The notes: generated by a model not told the origin, from the letters alone. A stretch of DNA of 64,000 bases from Streptomyces morookaense (GCF_013030945.1 NZ_JABBXF010000012.1:124001-188000), one strand, 5' to 3'; shown: positions 51,288 through 60,897, counted from the stretch's first letter. A program made the numbers and translations.

Positions 51288-53471
51288 GTGAGCACCACGT
51301 CAACCTTCAACCGCACGGCCCCGGCAGCACCACCGCCGCGCCGGGCGGGACTCTTCGGCCGCCTGGCGGGCTTCTCACAACGGCACCGGTGGACCGCCCT
51401 GCTCCTGTGGCTCGTCGTCCTCGTCGGCGCCGGAGCCGGCGCCTCGGCGGCCGGGGACCACTACCGCGACGACAACGCGCTGCCGGGCACCGAGAGTCAG
51501 CAGGCCGTCGACCTGCTGAAGGCGCACGGCTCGCCACAGGCCGGTGACACGGTGATCATCGTGCTGCACCGCGCGGCCGGGCTGCGTGCCGCCGGCACCG
51601 CCGACAGCGTGCACACCATGCTTCGCAAGGTGGCTGCGCTGCCCGGGGTCGCCTCGGTCGGCGACCCGTACCAGGACCGCACAGCGCTCTCCGCCGACAA
51701 GACCATCGGCTTCACCACCGTCGTGCTCGACAAGCCGGCCGGTACGACCACGTCCGACAAGGCCCGGCAGCTGCTGGACACGGCCAGGACCGCCCAGCAC
51801 GACGGACTGCAGGTGGAACTGGGCGGTGCCGCCGCCCGGTCCCTGGTCAAGGACTCCGGCGGCGCAGCCGAGGGGTCGGGGCTGCTGGCGGCCCTGGTCA
51901 TCCTGGTGTTCATGTTCGGCACGGTGATCGCCGCCACGCTGCCGGTCATCTCCGCGGTCTTCGCCGTGGGCACCACGCTGAGCGGCATCATCCTGGCGAC
52001 CCATGTCGTCACCATTCCCAGCTACAGCCCTTACGTGATGATGCTGGTCGGCCTGGGCGTCGGCATCGACTACGCACTGTTGATCTTCGCCAGGTTCCGG
52101 GGCGAGCTGGTCGACGGAGCGGACCCGCACACGGCCACGCGCCGCGCACTGGAAGCGGCAGGACGCACCGTGCTCTTCGCCGGGACCACGGTGATCATTG
52201 CGCTGCTGGGGCTGATCACCCTCGGACTCGGCTCACTGCGCGGACTCGCCGTCGCGGTCGCGCTCACAGTGCTGGTCACCATGGTCGCCTCCCTCACCCT
52301 GCTGCCGGCGCTGCTGCACCTGTTCGGCAAGCGGTTCGCCCGGCAGTTCACGGCCCGGGCCCGGCGCCGGGCCGAAAAGGGCAAGGCCGCGTACGGTGCA
52401 CGGTGGCGTCAATGGGGTGCCGCCGTGCAGCGTCACCCCGTCGCCGCGCTGCTGGTGCCCGTGGTGGCACTCGGCGTCCTGGCCGTGCCCGCGCTCGGCA
52501 TGCGGCTGGGGTTGGCCGATGCCGGCAGCGATCCGGCGGGCAGTACCAGCCGCGCGGCCTACGGCCTGCTCTCCCAGGGCTTCGGCCCCGGGTTCAACGG
52601 TCCGCTCATCGTGGTGGCCGACGGCCACGGCAAGGCCGTCGGTGCCCCGGCCGCCGAACTGAGCCGGACGCTGCGGCAGACACCCGGTATCGCCGGAGCC
52701 ACCGACCCGATCCCGGTGCGGGACGGCAAGGTCGCCTCGGTCATCGCCTTCCCCACGTCCGCGCCGCAGGACAAGCACACCACCGGCCTCGTGCACCGGC
52801 TGCGCGACGACGTCCTGCCGAAGCTGGCCGGCGGCACCGGGGCCGGGTACCGGGTGGGCGGGCCGACCGCCGCCGTCGTCGACTACTCCGACATGGTGAC
52901 CGCACGCATGCCGTTGTTCGTCAGCATCGTCGTCGGCCTGTCGGTCCTGGTGCTCATGGCGGTGTTCCGGTCGGTCCTGATCCCGCTCAAAGCGGCGCTG
53001 CTGAACCTGCTGAGCATCGGCGCCTCGCTGGGGGCGATGACGCTGGTCTTCCAGGACGGCCGCCTCGGGGCGCAGGCGGGCCCGCTCGAGGCGTTCCTGC
53101 CCATCCTGGTCTTCGCGATCGTCTTCGGCCTGTCGATGGACTACGAGATCTTCCTGGTCTCGCGGATGCGCGAGGAGTGGCTGCGCACGGGGGACCCGGA
53201 CCGTGCGGTCCGGGAGGGGCTCGCCCACACCGGAGGGGTCATCACCGCCGCCGGTGCCGTGATGATCGTGGTGTTCGGGTCCTTCGTGCTCAGCTCCCAG
53301 CGCATGCTCCAGCAGTTCGGCTTCGGGCTGGCGGTGGCGATCCTCGTCGATGCTCTGGTCATCCGCTGCCTGATCGTCCCGGCCGCCATGCGGCTGATGG
53401 GACGTCATTCCTGGTGGCTGCCCGGCACCGTGGCCAGACGTCTTCCGGAGCTGCGGGTCGAGAAGTCCTGA
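51288..53471 (+). CDS. MMPL/RND-family transporter
   Basis: A 727-residue membrane protein with two repeats, each with an extracytoplasmic domain and a group of membrane helices. GVGIDYALLIFARFRGEL and FGLSMDYEIFLVSRMREEW are the duplicated MMPL signatures with their conserved Asp-Tyr pair. It probably exports the antibiotic using the proton gradient. The start is GTG 51288, with GAGGAGG upstream. SARP-like repeats lie upstream, so export is likely switched on with synthesis. Confidence 0.95.
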   Translation: MSTTSTFNRTAPAAPPPRRAGLFGRLAGFSQRHRWTALLLWLVVLVGAGAGASAAGDHYRDDNALPGTESQQAVDLLKAHGSPQAGDTVIIVLHRAAGLRAAGTADSVHTMLRKVAALPGVASVGDPYQDRTALSADKTIGFTTVVLDKPAGTTTSDKARQLLDTARTAQHDGLQVELGGAAARSLVKDSGGAAEGSGLLAALVILVFMFGTVIAATLPVISAVFAVGTTLSGIILATHVVTIPSYSPYVMMLVGLGVGIDYALLIFARFRGELVDGADPHTATRRALEAAGRTVLFAGTTVIIALLGLITLGLGSLRGLAVAVALTVLVTMVASLTLLPALLHLFGKRFARQFTARARRRAEKGKAAYGARWRQWGAAVQRHPVAALLVPVVALGVLAVPALGMRLGLADAGSDPAGSTSRAAYGLLSQGFGPGFNGPLIVVADGHGKAVGAPAAELSRTLRQTPGIAGATDPIPVRDGKVASVIAFPTSAPQDKHTTGLVHRLRDDVLPKLAGGTGAGYRVGGPTAAVVDYSDMVTARMPLFVSIVVGLSVLVLMAVFRSVLIPLKAALLNLLSIGASLGAMTLVFQDGRLGAQAGPLEAFLPILVFAIVFGLSMDYEIFLVSRMREEWLRTGDPDRAVREGLAHTGGVITAAGAVMIVVFGSFVLSSQRMLQQFGFGLAVAILVDALVIRCLIVPAAMRLMGRHSWWLPGTVARRLPELRVEKS

Positions 53472-53481
53472 CCCGCCGGCC

Positions 53482-53513
53482 GCCGCCCGGCCGTGCACCA
53501 CGGGCCGGGCGGC
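53482..53513. terminator. Bidirectional terminator, 11-bp stem
   Basis: 53482-53492 and 53503-53513 are perfect inverted complements, between the converging MMPL transporter and ABM genes. Confidence 0.72.
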
Positions 53514-53532
53514 AGCCCCGGGGGCCGGCGCC

Positions 53533-53856
53533 CTACCCGGCGGCCCGGCCCGGAAGCAGGCACACGGTCTCGGTGAGCCGCATCTCCCCGCCCCGGCGGT
53601 AGGGGGCGAGCCGGCGGCGGTTCTCCACGTGCTCCTCGCTGTGCTCGAAGCGGTGGAAACTCGGGGCGTCGACCCAGTCCGTGACGACGTAGTAGACGTC
53701 TTCTTCGTCCGTCGCCCGTGCGAGTGCCTGGCACAGGTTGCCCGCATGGGCGGCGATGCCCCGGCCCACCTCCTGCCACACCCGCTCGAACTCGGGCCCC
53801 CGGCCGGGGTGGATCTCCATGCGCAGCATCACCCGGAAGGGCAGGGAATCCGGCAT
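53533..53856 (-). CDS. ABM domain protein (paralog of 21890-22222)
   Basis: A 107-residue dimeric-barrel monooxygenase-like protein. [21 protein letters not shown] and ARATDEEDVYYVVTDWVDA match the protein at 21890 almost position for position. It likely oxidises or helps cyclise an aromatic intermediate. It is monocistronic, divergent from the POT transporter. Confidence 0.87.
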   Translation of the reverse strand: MPDSLPFRVMLRMEIHPGRGPEFERVWQEVGRGIAAHAGNLCQALARATDEEDVYYVVTDWVDAPSFHRFEHSEEHVENRRRLAPYRRGGEMRLTETVCLLPGRAAG

Positions 53857-53913
53857 CTCGTTCGCCTCCGACGTGTGGTGTTCTCGGTCCGTCGGCCAGC
53901 GTCGGCCATCGGT

Positions 53914-53982
53914 CTCGACCCCGGCTCAAGCCCTGTGCAACGCCGCCGCACGCCTTGAGCGGTCCTCGACCGGCCCTGGAGA
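53914..53982. promoter_or_regulatory. Two SARP-box-like repeat groups
   Basis: CTCGACC (53914-53920) and CTCAAGC (53925-53931) form one 11-nt pair towards the ABM gene. CTTGAGC (53954-53960), CTCGACC (53965-53971) and CTGGAGA (53976-53982) form a triple 11-nt repeat 43 nt before ATG 54025. Confidence 0.55.
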
Positions 53983-54024
53983 CGGCGGGGCGAGCCTCTG
54001 CTCCCCGATCTCCGTGGAGGAACC

Positions 54025-55527
54025 ATGACCGCGTCGACACAGCCGCCGGCCGCCCCTGCGGACACCCTGCGGCCCACGGCCCGGCCGGGGCGGCCGGCCC
54101 GGCCCCGCGGGTTCGCGACCCTGTTCGCCACCGATGTCTGGGAGCGGTTCAGCTTCTACGGGATGAGCGCGATCCTCGTGCTCTATGCCACGGCACCGGC
54201 TGCCCGCGGCGGGCTCGGAATGAGCAACGAAGACGCCGTGGCGCTCTTCGGCCTCTACATGGCGGCCGTGTTCGTCTCCTCGGTGCCCGGCGGCTGGATC
54301 GGCGACCGGCTGACCGGCGCCTACCGCGCCGTCCTGTACGGGGGAGTTCTGATCGCTCTCGGACATCTGTCGCTCGCCCTGCCCGGCCGCGCCTTCCTCT
54401 GGCCGGGACTGCTGCTGATCGCGGTCGGCACCGGGATGCTCAAGCCCAACATCGCGACCCTGCTGAGCACTTGCTATGCGCCCGAGGACCGGCCGGGCCG
54501 GGACTCCGGGTTCGCGGTCTTCTATATGAGCGTCCAGGTCAGCGCGTTGGCCGCACCGATCGTGGTGGGGGCCGCCGGCGAGGGCCTGGGCTGGCATGCG
54601 GGGTTCGCCCTCGCGGCGCTGGGCATGGCCACGGGGCTGGCCCAGTATCTGCGCGGCGCCCGGCACTTCGGCGACGCGGTCCGGGCACCGGCCCGTGCGG
54701 CCACCCGGTCCCAGCGGGTGCGGGTGCTGTGGGGCGGCGGCATCGCGGCGGCCGTGCTCGCCGTCGGCTACGGTGTGGACGCAGCGCGGGGCACCTTCAC
54801 GCTCGGCCATGTCATGGCTCCGGTCGGGCTGTCGACCGTGGCCGTACCGGTGGTCTTCTTCCGACGGCTGATCCGCAACCCGCTGCTGAGCGCGGCGGAG
54901 CGGGTGCGGGTCGCCGCGTACGTCTGGCTGTTCCTGGCCTCTGCCCTGTTCTGGGCGATGTTCCTGCAGGGCGGTTCCGTCTTCGCCCTCTTCGTCAAGG
55001 AGTCCACCGACCGCTCGGTGTTCGGGTTCACCGTGCCCGCGAGCTGGTTCCAGTCCGCCGTTCCGCTGTCCGTGCTGCTCACCGCCCCGCTGTTCGCCCG
55101 GCTGTGGCGACGGTCGGGGGACCGCGTGAGCACCGCGGCCAAGTTCGCTCTCGGCATGGCCTTCACGGGCGCGGCGTTCGTCGTGATGGCGGTGGCCGCG
55201 TGGCGTGCCGCGGAGACGGGCGGACAGGTGCTGCCGACGTGGCTGATGGCCGCCTTCCTGCTGTTGGGCGCCGGGGAGGTGACCTTCGCCCCTGTCGGTA
55301 TGAGTGCCGCCACCGCGGTGGCGCCGCCGGCATTCGCAGGCCAGACGGTGGGGCTCTTCTGGCTGGCCGGCGGTCTCGGCGGCGGTCTCGGGGGCAATGC
55401 CCTCAAGGCAACGGGCCATGCATCGCCCTCCGCCGCATACTTCCTGACGCTCGGTCTGGTCACCCTGTCGGCCGGCGCCGCCCTGTTCCTCGCACGTCGG
55501 CCGCTGATGCGGCGACTGGGCGTGTGA
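54025..55527 (+). CDS. POT/PTR-family proton-dependent oligopeptide transporter
   Basis: A 500-residue MFS-type membrane protein with about 12-14 helices. LFATDVWERFSFYGMSAILV is the ExxERFxYYG-like POT signature, and GTGMLKPNIATLLSTCYAPE with FYMSVQVSALAAP matches the second one. It imports or exports small peptides or peptide-like compounds. In this context it may carry the product or an amino-acid precursor. A triple SARP-like repeat precedes it. Its 3' end overlaps the converging AfsR-like gene. Confidence 0.93.
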   Translation: MTASTQPPAAPADTLRPTARPGRPARPRGFATLFATDVWERFSFYGMSAILVLYATAPAARGGLGMSNEDAVALFGLYMAAVFVSSVPGGWIGDRLTGAYRAVLYGGVLIALGHLSLALPGRAFLWPGLLLIAVGTGMLKPNIATLLSTCYAPEDRPGRDSGFAVFYMSVQVSALAAPIVVGAAGEGLGWHAGFALAALGMATGLAQYLRGARHFGDAVRAPARAATRSQRVRVLWGGGIAAAVLAVGYGVDAARGTFTLGHVMAPVGLSTVAVPVVFFRRLIRNPLLSAAERVRVAAYVWLFLASALFWAMFLQGGSVFALFVKESTDRSVFGFTVPASWFQSAVPLSVLLTAPLFARLWRRSGDRVSTAAKFALGMAFTGAAFVVMAVAAWRAAETGGQVLPTWLMAAFLLLGAGEVTFAPVGMSAATAVAPPAFAGQTVGLFWLAGGLGGGLGGNALKATGHASPSAAYFLTLGLVTLSAGAALFLARRPLMRRLGV

Positions 55528-57544
55528 CGGGCCCGGCTCCGGGCGCTGTGCCCGGAGCCGGGCACAGCGCCAGCAGGCTGCCGCACGCCGCGCCGAGGAC
55601 CTCGGCCGGGGACGCGGGCGCCTGTCCGGAAGACGCCTGTCCCAGGCGGGCCAGCCGGGTCAGGGCCGCCTCACGGTCGGGCAACGGTTCACGCTCCGCG
55701 CACTCGGCGGCGAAGATTCCGACGAGGTCGTGGAAGCGGTACTGCTGTCGGCGCGTCCGGTACAGCAGGTGGTTGTCCGTCAGCAGGTCCAGCAGGCGGC
55801 GGGCGGCGGCCCGGCCGGTGTCCGCCAGCGCCGCCGCTTCCTGGACCGTCACCGGCCCGCTCCGGAGCAGCCCCAGGCGGCGGAACATGCGGGCGGCGTC
55901 GGCGGGCAGCCTCCGGTACGACGTCTCGAACAGGGACCGGAGGTCGGCCGCGGCGTCGTCCTCCACCATGAGGCGGTCGAGCCGGTGCCGCTCGGCGGCG
56001 TACTGTTCGGCGAGCGCGGCGGGCGCCACCTCCGGGCTGGCGAGCAGCTGTTCCGCAGCGATACGCAGCGCCAGCGGCAGCCCGCCGCACATCCGCGCCA
56101 GCCGCAGGGCGACGGCGTCGTGGCCCCGCAGGCGGTCCCCGCTCAGCCGGCCGAGCAGCTCGGCCGATGCGGACTCGTCCAGCGGTTCCATGCGGACCAG
56201 GTGCGCACCGTCGCGGACAGCCAGGCCGCTGAGCCGCTGACGGCTGGTGACGAGGACGCAGGAGAGGGCAGGGGGCACGAGAGGACGCACCTGCTCGGCG
56301 TCCGCAGCATCGTCGAGCACCACCAGCATCCTGCGGCCGAACAGCAGACTGCGATAGAGGGCGACACGGCCCGCGAGGCCGGCGGGCATGCGTGTCGCGT
56401 CCACCCCCAGGCTGTCCAGCAGCTGCGCGAGGGCGTCCGCGGCGTTCAGCGGCCGGCCCCTGTGGCTCGTTGCGCGCAGGTCGACGTAGAGCTGACCAGC
56501 GGGGAAACGGTCCAGCAGCCGGTGCGCCAGTTGCAGGGCGAAAGCGGATTTGCCCACACCCGCCGGCCCCTCGAACACGGCCACGGGAGTCGCGGTGCTG
56601 CGCTCCGCGGGTTCCTCGGCCAGGAGCTTCTCGCATTGCGCCAGTTGCCGTGCACGGCCGACGAATCCCCTTGTCAGCGGCGGCAGTTGGGCGGGGCGCG
56701 CAAGGTCCGGTACGACGGGCCCGGCGGCAGGGCCCTGCACTGTGGCGGGAGCCCGGCCCCCCTCGACCGGAACAGGGTGGCCGGCCAGTATCTGCCGGTG
56801 AAGGCTGCGCAGTTCGGCGCCCGGCTCGATACCGAGCTCACGGCTGAGAAGCCGCCGCGTGTCCGCATACACCGCGAGGGCGTGGGCCTGCCGACCGCAG
56901 CGGTACAGGGCCAGCATCAGCAGCCGGCACAGCCTCTCGCGCAGGGGCTCCTCGGCCGCCGCGCCCGACAGATCGGTGACGGCCTCGGCGTGCCGCCCGG
57001 CAGCGATCATGTCCGCGGCCCACTCCTCGACGGCCGTCAGCCTGAGGTCCTGCAGCCGTGTGCGTTCCATGGCGGCGAACGGTCCGGGGACACCGGAGTG
57101 GGCGGCACCGTGCCAGAGCGACAGGGCGTCCGCGTAGAGCGCGAGGGCGGCGTCCGTGTCGCCCTCGGCGCGCGCCCGGCGCGCGTGGGCGTGGCGCTGC
57201 GCGAAGAGCATGGCGTCCACGGACTCGGGGTCCACGCACAGGCAGTAGCCCCCGGAGGCCGAGACGAGGACGCCGCTGCTCTTCCCCCGGGGGCAGCCCG
57301 GGTCGAGTGCTCGGCGCAGTCCGGCGACATAGGTGTGGACTCCGTTGACGGCGCTCTGCGGCACGTCGCTGCCCCAGACCGCGTCGATGATGTGCTCGAC
57401 GCACACCACATCATTGGCGTGACTGGCCAACAGGCCGAGCACCGCCCGTTGTTTGGGCGGCCCCAGCGCCACTTCCTCACCGTGCCGCCAGGCACGTACC
57501 GGTCCCAGAAGCTGAATCCCTACGGCTTCCCCCGCTGTCGGCAT
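55460..57544 (-). CDS. AfsR-like SARP regulator with NB-ARC ATPase domain
   Basis: A 694-residue large SARP. The N-terminal winged helix (IQLLGPVRAWRHG, KQRAVLGLLASHAND) and BTAD domain (about residues 100-255) precede an NB-ARC domain with Walker A EGPAGVGKSAFALQLAH and Walker B MLVVLDDAADAE. There is no long TPR domain, so it is shorter than AfsR. ATG 57544 was chosen for its GGGAGG. The last codons run antisense into the POT gene by 68 nt and through a hairpin, so the true end in the cell may differ. It could integrate nutrient signals into cluster activation. Confidence 0.93.
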   Translation of the reverse strand: MPTAGEAVGIQLLGPVRAWRHGEEVALGPPKQRAVLGLLASHANDVVCVEHIIDAVWGSDVPQSAVNGVHTYVAGLRRALDPGCPRGKSSGVLVSASGGYCLCVDPESVDAMLFAQRHAHARRARAEGDTDAALALYADALSLWHGAAHSGVPGPFAAMERTRLQDLRLTAVEEWAADMIAAGRHAEAVTDLSGAAAEEPLRERLCRLLMLALYRCGRQAHALAVYADTRRLLSRELGIEPGAELRSLHRQILAGHPVPVEGGRAPATVQGPAAGPVVPDLARPAQLPPLTRGFVGRARQLAQCEKLLAEEPAERSTATPVAVFEGPAGVGKSAFALQLAHRLLDRFPAGQLYVDLRATSHRGRPLNAADALAQLLDSLGVDATRMPAGLAGRVALYRSLLFGRRMLVVLDDAADAEQVRPLVPPALSCVLVTSRQRLSGLAVRDGAHLVRMEPLDESASAELLGRLSGDRLRGHDAVALRLARMCGGLPLALRIAAEQLLASPEVAPAALAEQYAAERHRLDRLMVEDDAAADLRSLFETSYRRLPADAARMFRRLGLLRSGPVTVQEAAALADTGRAAARRLLDLLTDNHLLYRTRRQQYRFHDLVGIFAAECAEREPLPDREAALTRLARLGQASSGQAPASPAEVLGAACGSLLALCPAPGTAPGAGPVTRPVAASAADVRGTGRRRPTG
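55531..55563. terminator. Terminator hairpin, perfect 14-bp stem
   Basis: 55531-55544 and 55550-55563 are perfect inverted complements with a 5-nt loop, 4 nt after the POT transporter stop. It lies inside the 3' coding end of the opposite AfsR-like gene. Confidence 0.75.
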
Positions 57545-57618
57545 CGATCGGTCGCCTCCCGAGATCATGTCGCCGCACGGCAACGCCGCCGAAAGTATGC
57601 GGACGGGATCGCGGGGCC

Positions 57619-57647
57619 CTCGAGAACGTCCTCAGGGCCGGTAGAGG
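57619..57647. promoter_or_regulatory. SARP-box-like repeats upstream of the AfsR-like gene
   Basis: CTCGAGA (57619-57625), CTCAGGG (57630-57636) and GTAGAGG (57641-57647) keep an 11-nt spacing, 75 nt upstream of the leftward AfsR-like start. Suggests control by a sister SARP or autoregulation. Confidence 0.45.
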
Positions 57648-57664
57648 GCGGCCTGAGAGGGGGG

Positions 57665-59284
57665 TCACATCGGGTCCGAGCACAACTCCTGTCCGGCTTC
57701 GGCGGGTTCGATGCCCAGATCGCGCAACCGGTCGAGCTGGGTGCGCATGACGTGCGCGCCCTCGTCCGGATCCGTGTGATCGCACGGCGCCAGGGCCAGC
57801 AGCTCCACGCTCTTCTCGACGGCGAGATTGGTCCTCCGGTCGTGCTGGGGCAGCAGCCAGTGCTGGTAGTGGTGCTGCCAGAACCTCAGCACGGCACGGT
57901 CGTTGGTGCGCCGCACTTTGTCGAAGGTCTCGGTGAGCAGTTCGCCCGCCTTGACGCTGTCCATGCCGATGTGCGACCACGGCGACCCGGGGTCGTTGGG
58001 GTCGTCGGCCTCGATCCGGAACCTTTCCCGGTCCTGCCACATCGGCATGTTCTCGTCGGTGACCGTGAACTGCGCCATCGTGTAGTGGCCGACGTACTCG
58101 TTCACCAGATAGTCCTGGGTGTCCTGGAACATCTCCGGCGTCTCGCCCGGATATCCGACGATGAACAGGCCGTAGGTATTGATCTCGCTACGGCTGAGCA
58201 GATCGTGGGCCACCCGGTTCTGCTTGACCGAGACCCGCTTGCTCATGTTCTTCAGGGTCTCGTCGTTCATCGACTCGAATCCCACGTTCAACTGGAAGCA
58301 GTGCGCCGCCTCCAGCCCCGAGACCACCGCTTCGGAGTTCAGTGTGTTGGCCCGGCTGAACCCGTCCCAGACGGGGATTCCGGCATCGGGCAGGATCTCC
58401 AGCAGCTTCCGGAAACGCGTCGGAGGAATGGTGAACGTCGAATCCATCGCGTACATCGTCTCGGCGCCGTTCTCCTGGCCGTAACGGACCCAGTCGTCAC
58501 GGATCTTCTCCGCCGACTTGAAGCGCCATTTCGGCGAAGCGGCCGGGAACGAGCAGAACTTGCAGTCGAACGGGCAGCCGCGCATGGACTCGTACGGCAC
58601 CACCGCAGCCTGTCCCGTGACGATGGGCGAGGGGAAGGCTTCAAGGTCCACGTATTCCACCGCGTTGATACGGACGCGTTCCCCGTCCCGCCAGACCACG
58701 TTGGGGACCGACTCCAGGCTCTTGCCCGCCGCCAGGGCGTCGAGGACCATGGGCAGCGCCATCTCGCCGTCGCCGCGCACCACCGCAACGATCTCGGGGT
58801 AGTGGTGCAGGGCCATCATGTACTTGAGGTTCGTGTACTGCCCGCCGGCCACGATACCGACCCCCGGCAGGTTTTCCCTGACCCAGGCGACCGCCCGGGC
58901 GAGAATCGGCTCGTTCCAGATGAACGTCGTCGACAGCAGCACGATGTCGAAGTCGCCGGCCGGCACCTCGGCCCGGTCGGTCCACACGTCCGTCAAGTCG
59001 AGCCTGGCGAAGTCGTATTCACCGCTCTCGAGTATGGATGTGAGGGTCAGAGTCGTCAGGTGCGGCCCGGCGGCGACGGCGGGGCGCAGCAGTCCGTGAC
59101 GCCGTCCCGACCTGAAGAAGGAGAGACGGTCGAGGCGCAACCCGTCGTATCCCGCGCGGCGGAGCATCTCCCGGCCGAGTTCACCGGGTTTCCCGCCGAA
59201 GAGCGAACCGGCCAGATACGGGGAGTCGAAGTGCGTGGGCCCGAGTTCCCCCGGTCCGAGCCCACTGAGCAGCAGACAGCGCAT
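57665..59284 (-). CDS. B12-binding-domain radical SAM protein
   Basis: A 539-residue enzyme. The N-terminal part (about residues 1-175, DIVLLSTTFIWNEPILARAV, GIVAGGQYTNLKYMM) has a B12-binding-like fold, but the DxHxxG motif is not visible. The radical SAM cluster motif is MRGCPFDCKFCSFP (CxxxCxxC). Such proteins often methylate unreactive carbons or rearrange rings. ATG 59284 follows GGAAGGCGG. It is the rightmost gene that clearly belongs to the cluster. It could add a C-methyl group to the polyketide or act on the putative RiPP. Confidence 0.9.
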   Translation of the reverse strand: MRCLLLSGLGPGELGPTHFDSPYLAGSLFGGKPGELGREMLRRAGYDGLRLDRLSFFRSGRRHGLLRPAVAAGPHLTTLTLTSILESGEYDFARLDLTDVWTDRAEVPAGDFDIVLLSTTFIWNEPILARAVAWVRENLPGVGIVAGGQYTNLKYMMALHHYPEIVAVVRGDGEMALPMVLDALAAGKSLESVPNVVWRDGERVRINAVEYVDLEAFPSPIVTGQAAVVPYESMRGCPFDCKFCSFPAASPKWRFKSAEKIRDDWVRYGQENGAETMYAMDSTFTIPPTRFRKLLEILPDAGIPVWDGFSRANTLNSEAVVSGLEAAHCFQLNVGFESMNDETLKNMSKRVSVKQNRVAHDLLSRSEINTYGLFIVGYPGETPEMFQDTQDYLVNEYVGHYTMAQFTVTDENMPMWQDRERFRIEADDPNDPGSPWSHIGMDSVKAGELLTETFDKVRRTNDRAVLRFWQHHYQHWLLPQHDRRTNLAVEKSVELLALAPCDHTDPDEGAHVMRTQLDRLRDLGIEPAEAGQELCSDPM

Positions 59285-59407
59285 GGGTGACCGCCTTCCC
59301 GTCAAGACGTCGGATTGCGGGCGGAGGCACGGCCGCACGACGACCGGCCTCCGGCCTGGCGACAACCCTGACAGGGCGGTCTGGAGAAAACCTGGCCGCC
59401 GGCTCTC

Positions 59408-59860
59408 TCAGCTGTTCGGGCGCAAGGTCCACACGACGGTCATCTCCCCCGTCTCCGCCCCGTCCTCACGGGTGATCGAGACCGTGACCGGGAACTCGGG
59501 GCGCTGTCCCGCGTCCAGTTCGGCGACGATCTCGGCGGCCGGGCGGCCGAGTGCGGCGGTCGCGGTGACCGGGCCCATGGCGAGCTTCTTGTAGCCGATC
59601 TCGGCGCGTACGGCCAGCGGCACGGCCCGCGAGAGCTGGTCGCCGAAGGCGGCGAGGACGATGGCGCCGCTGGCCGACTCGGCGAGCGTGAACATCGCGC
59701 CGGCGTGCGGCCCGCCGACGTGGTTGTGGTAGTCGGGCTGGTCGGGCAGCCGGACGACGGCGCGCTCCGGGGTGGTCTCCTCGAAGACGAGGTTGAGGGT
59801 GCGGGCCATCGGCACGGTGGCCGTGAGCATGTCGCCGATCGACGGCAGGGTCTCAGACAT
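59408..59860 (-). CDS. Hotdog-fold thioesterase-like protein (DUF4442/PaaI type)
   Basis: A 150-residue hotdog-fold protein. HNHVGGPHAGAMFTLAESAS is the characteristic segment, followed by KKLAMGPVTATAAL. It looks like a housekeeping thioesterase and is probably the first gene to the right of the cluster. The substrate is unknown. No SARP-like repeats precede it. Confidence 0.85.
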   Translation of the reverse strand: MSETLPSIGDMLTATVPMARTLNLVFEETTPERAVVRLPDQPDYHNHVGGPHAGAMFTLAESASGAIVLAAFGDQLSRAVPLAVRAEIGYKKLAMGPVTATAALGRPAAEIVAELDAGQRPEFPVTVSITREDGAETGEMTVVWTLRPNS

Positions 59861-59943
59861 GGGGAGAAGTTACCAGCCAGTAGAAAGCGTTGGGAAGGCC
59901 CGTCGATCACGCCTGTCGGTGCCGCCCTCTATGGTTATCGGCC

Positions 59944-60897
59944 ATGTGGCCAGGACAGCAGCCGCCCGGGGGCGAGCAGAACCCGCAGGGACCCAACCCG
60001 TACCAGCAGCCGGGTTACCCGCAGCAACCCAATCCGTACCAGCAGCCGAACCCGTACCAGCAGCCGCCCGCCGGGCAGTGGGCGGCTCCGGCCGCACCGG
60101 GCCCGCAGCCGCCGCAGAAGAGCGGCGGCAGGCGCACGACGTGGATCGCCGTCTCGGCGGCACTGGCCGTGGTCGCGGCGGCCGCGGTGACCGGTCTGGT
60201 CGTCCTGGGCGACGACGAGAAGAAGGAGGACGCGGCGAAGAGCGCCTCCGCCCCGTCCGCCTCGGCACCGGCGCAGACGCAGACGCAGAGCCCGGGCAGC
60301 GCCGCCCCCGAGGACAACCCGCGGGCCGGCGGCGAGATCAAGCCGGTGATCGACGGATGGAAGACCGTCGTCAACAGCAAGCGGCACGACGCCTTCGACA
60401 TCCCCCCGGACTGGACGGTCAACCCGCCGGGCCTGTCCACCGGTTTCGCCGACGACAAGGGCCAGCCGCTGGTCACGATGAGCGGCACGGCGTACTACAA
60501 GCCCGACCAGTGCGCGAAGAACGACTCGCGGGGCGGCGCCGGCACCAAGGGTGCGCAGGGCGCCAAGAGCATGGAGGAAGCCGCCGAGACCGAGGCGGGC
60601 AACTGGGCGATCGCCGCCTTCGACCGCAAGCAGACGGGCCACCTGGACACCACCAAGGCCACGCCCTTCAAGAACGATCACGGCATCACCGGCTCCACGG
60701 CCTCGGCCAAGGTGACCGACGTGAAGAAGACCGACAAGTGCATGACGGACGGCAAGACCTTCACGGTGACCTACAAGGACACCAACGGCGACCTCGCGAC
60801 CTGGGTGCTCTACGCCGACACCGGGATCGACGGCGAGGTGTCCGACGACACCGTCAAGAAGATCATGAGCACGCTCCGCCCGCTCAAGTCCTCCTGA
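59944..60897 (+). CDS. Membrane-anchored protein with Pro/Gln-rich N-terminus
   Basis: A 317-residue protein. The first 60 residues are PYQQP-type repeats (QNPQGPNPYQQPGYPQQPNP), then a single membrane helix (TWIAVSAALAVVAAAAVTGL), a linker rich in Ala/Ser/Pro/Gln, and a C-terminal extracellular domain (VIDGWKTVVNSKRHDAFDIP). This architecture is common among Streptomyces cell-surface proteins of unknown role. ATG 59944 was chosen over an upstream in-frame start because no ribosome site precedes the latter. Confidence 0.88.
   Translation: MWPGQQPPGGEQNPQGPNPYQQPGYPQQPNPYQQPNPYQQPPAGQWAAPAAPGPQPPQKSGGRRTTWIAVSAALAVVAAAAVTGLVVLGDDEKKEDAAKSASAPSASAPAQTQTQSPGSAAPEDNPRAGGEIKPVIDGWKTVVNSKRHDAFDIPPDWTVNPPGLSTGFADDKGQPLVTMSGTAYYKPDQCAKNDSRGGAGTKGAQGAKSMEEAAETEAGNWAIAAFDRKQTGHLDTTKATPFKNDHGITGSTASAKVTDVKKTDKCMTDGKTFTVTYKDTNGDLATWVLYADTGIDGEVSDDTVKKIMSTLRPLKSS

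Noticed and set aside
55730..59290. Plus-strand open frame of 1186 codons opposite the AfsR-like and radical SAM genes
   Set aside because: Very long but without any domain; the minus strand carries clear SARP, NB-ARC and radical SAM motifs, so this is a shadow of GC-rich codon bias.
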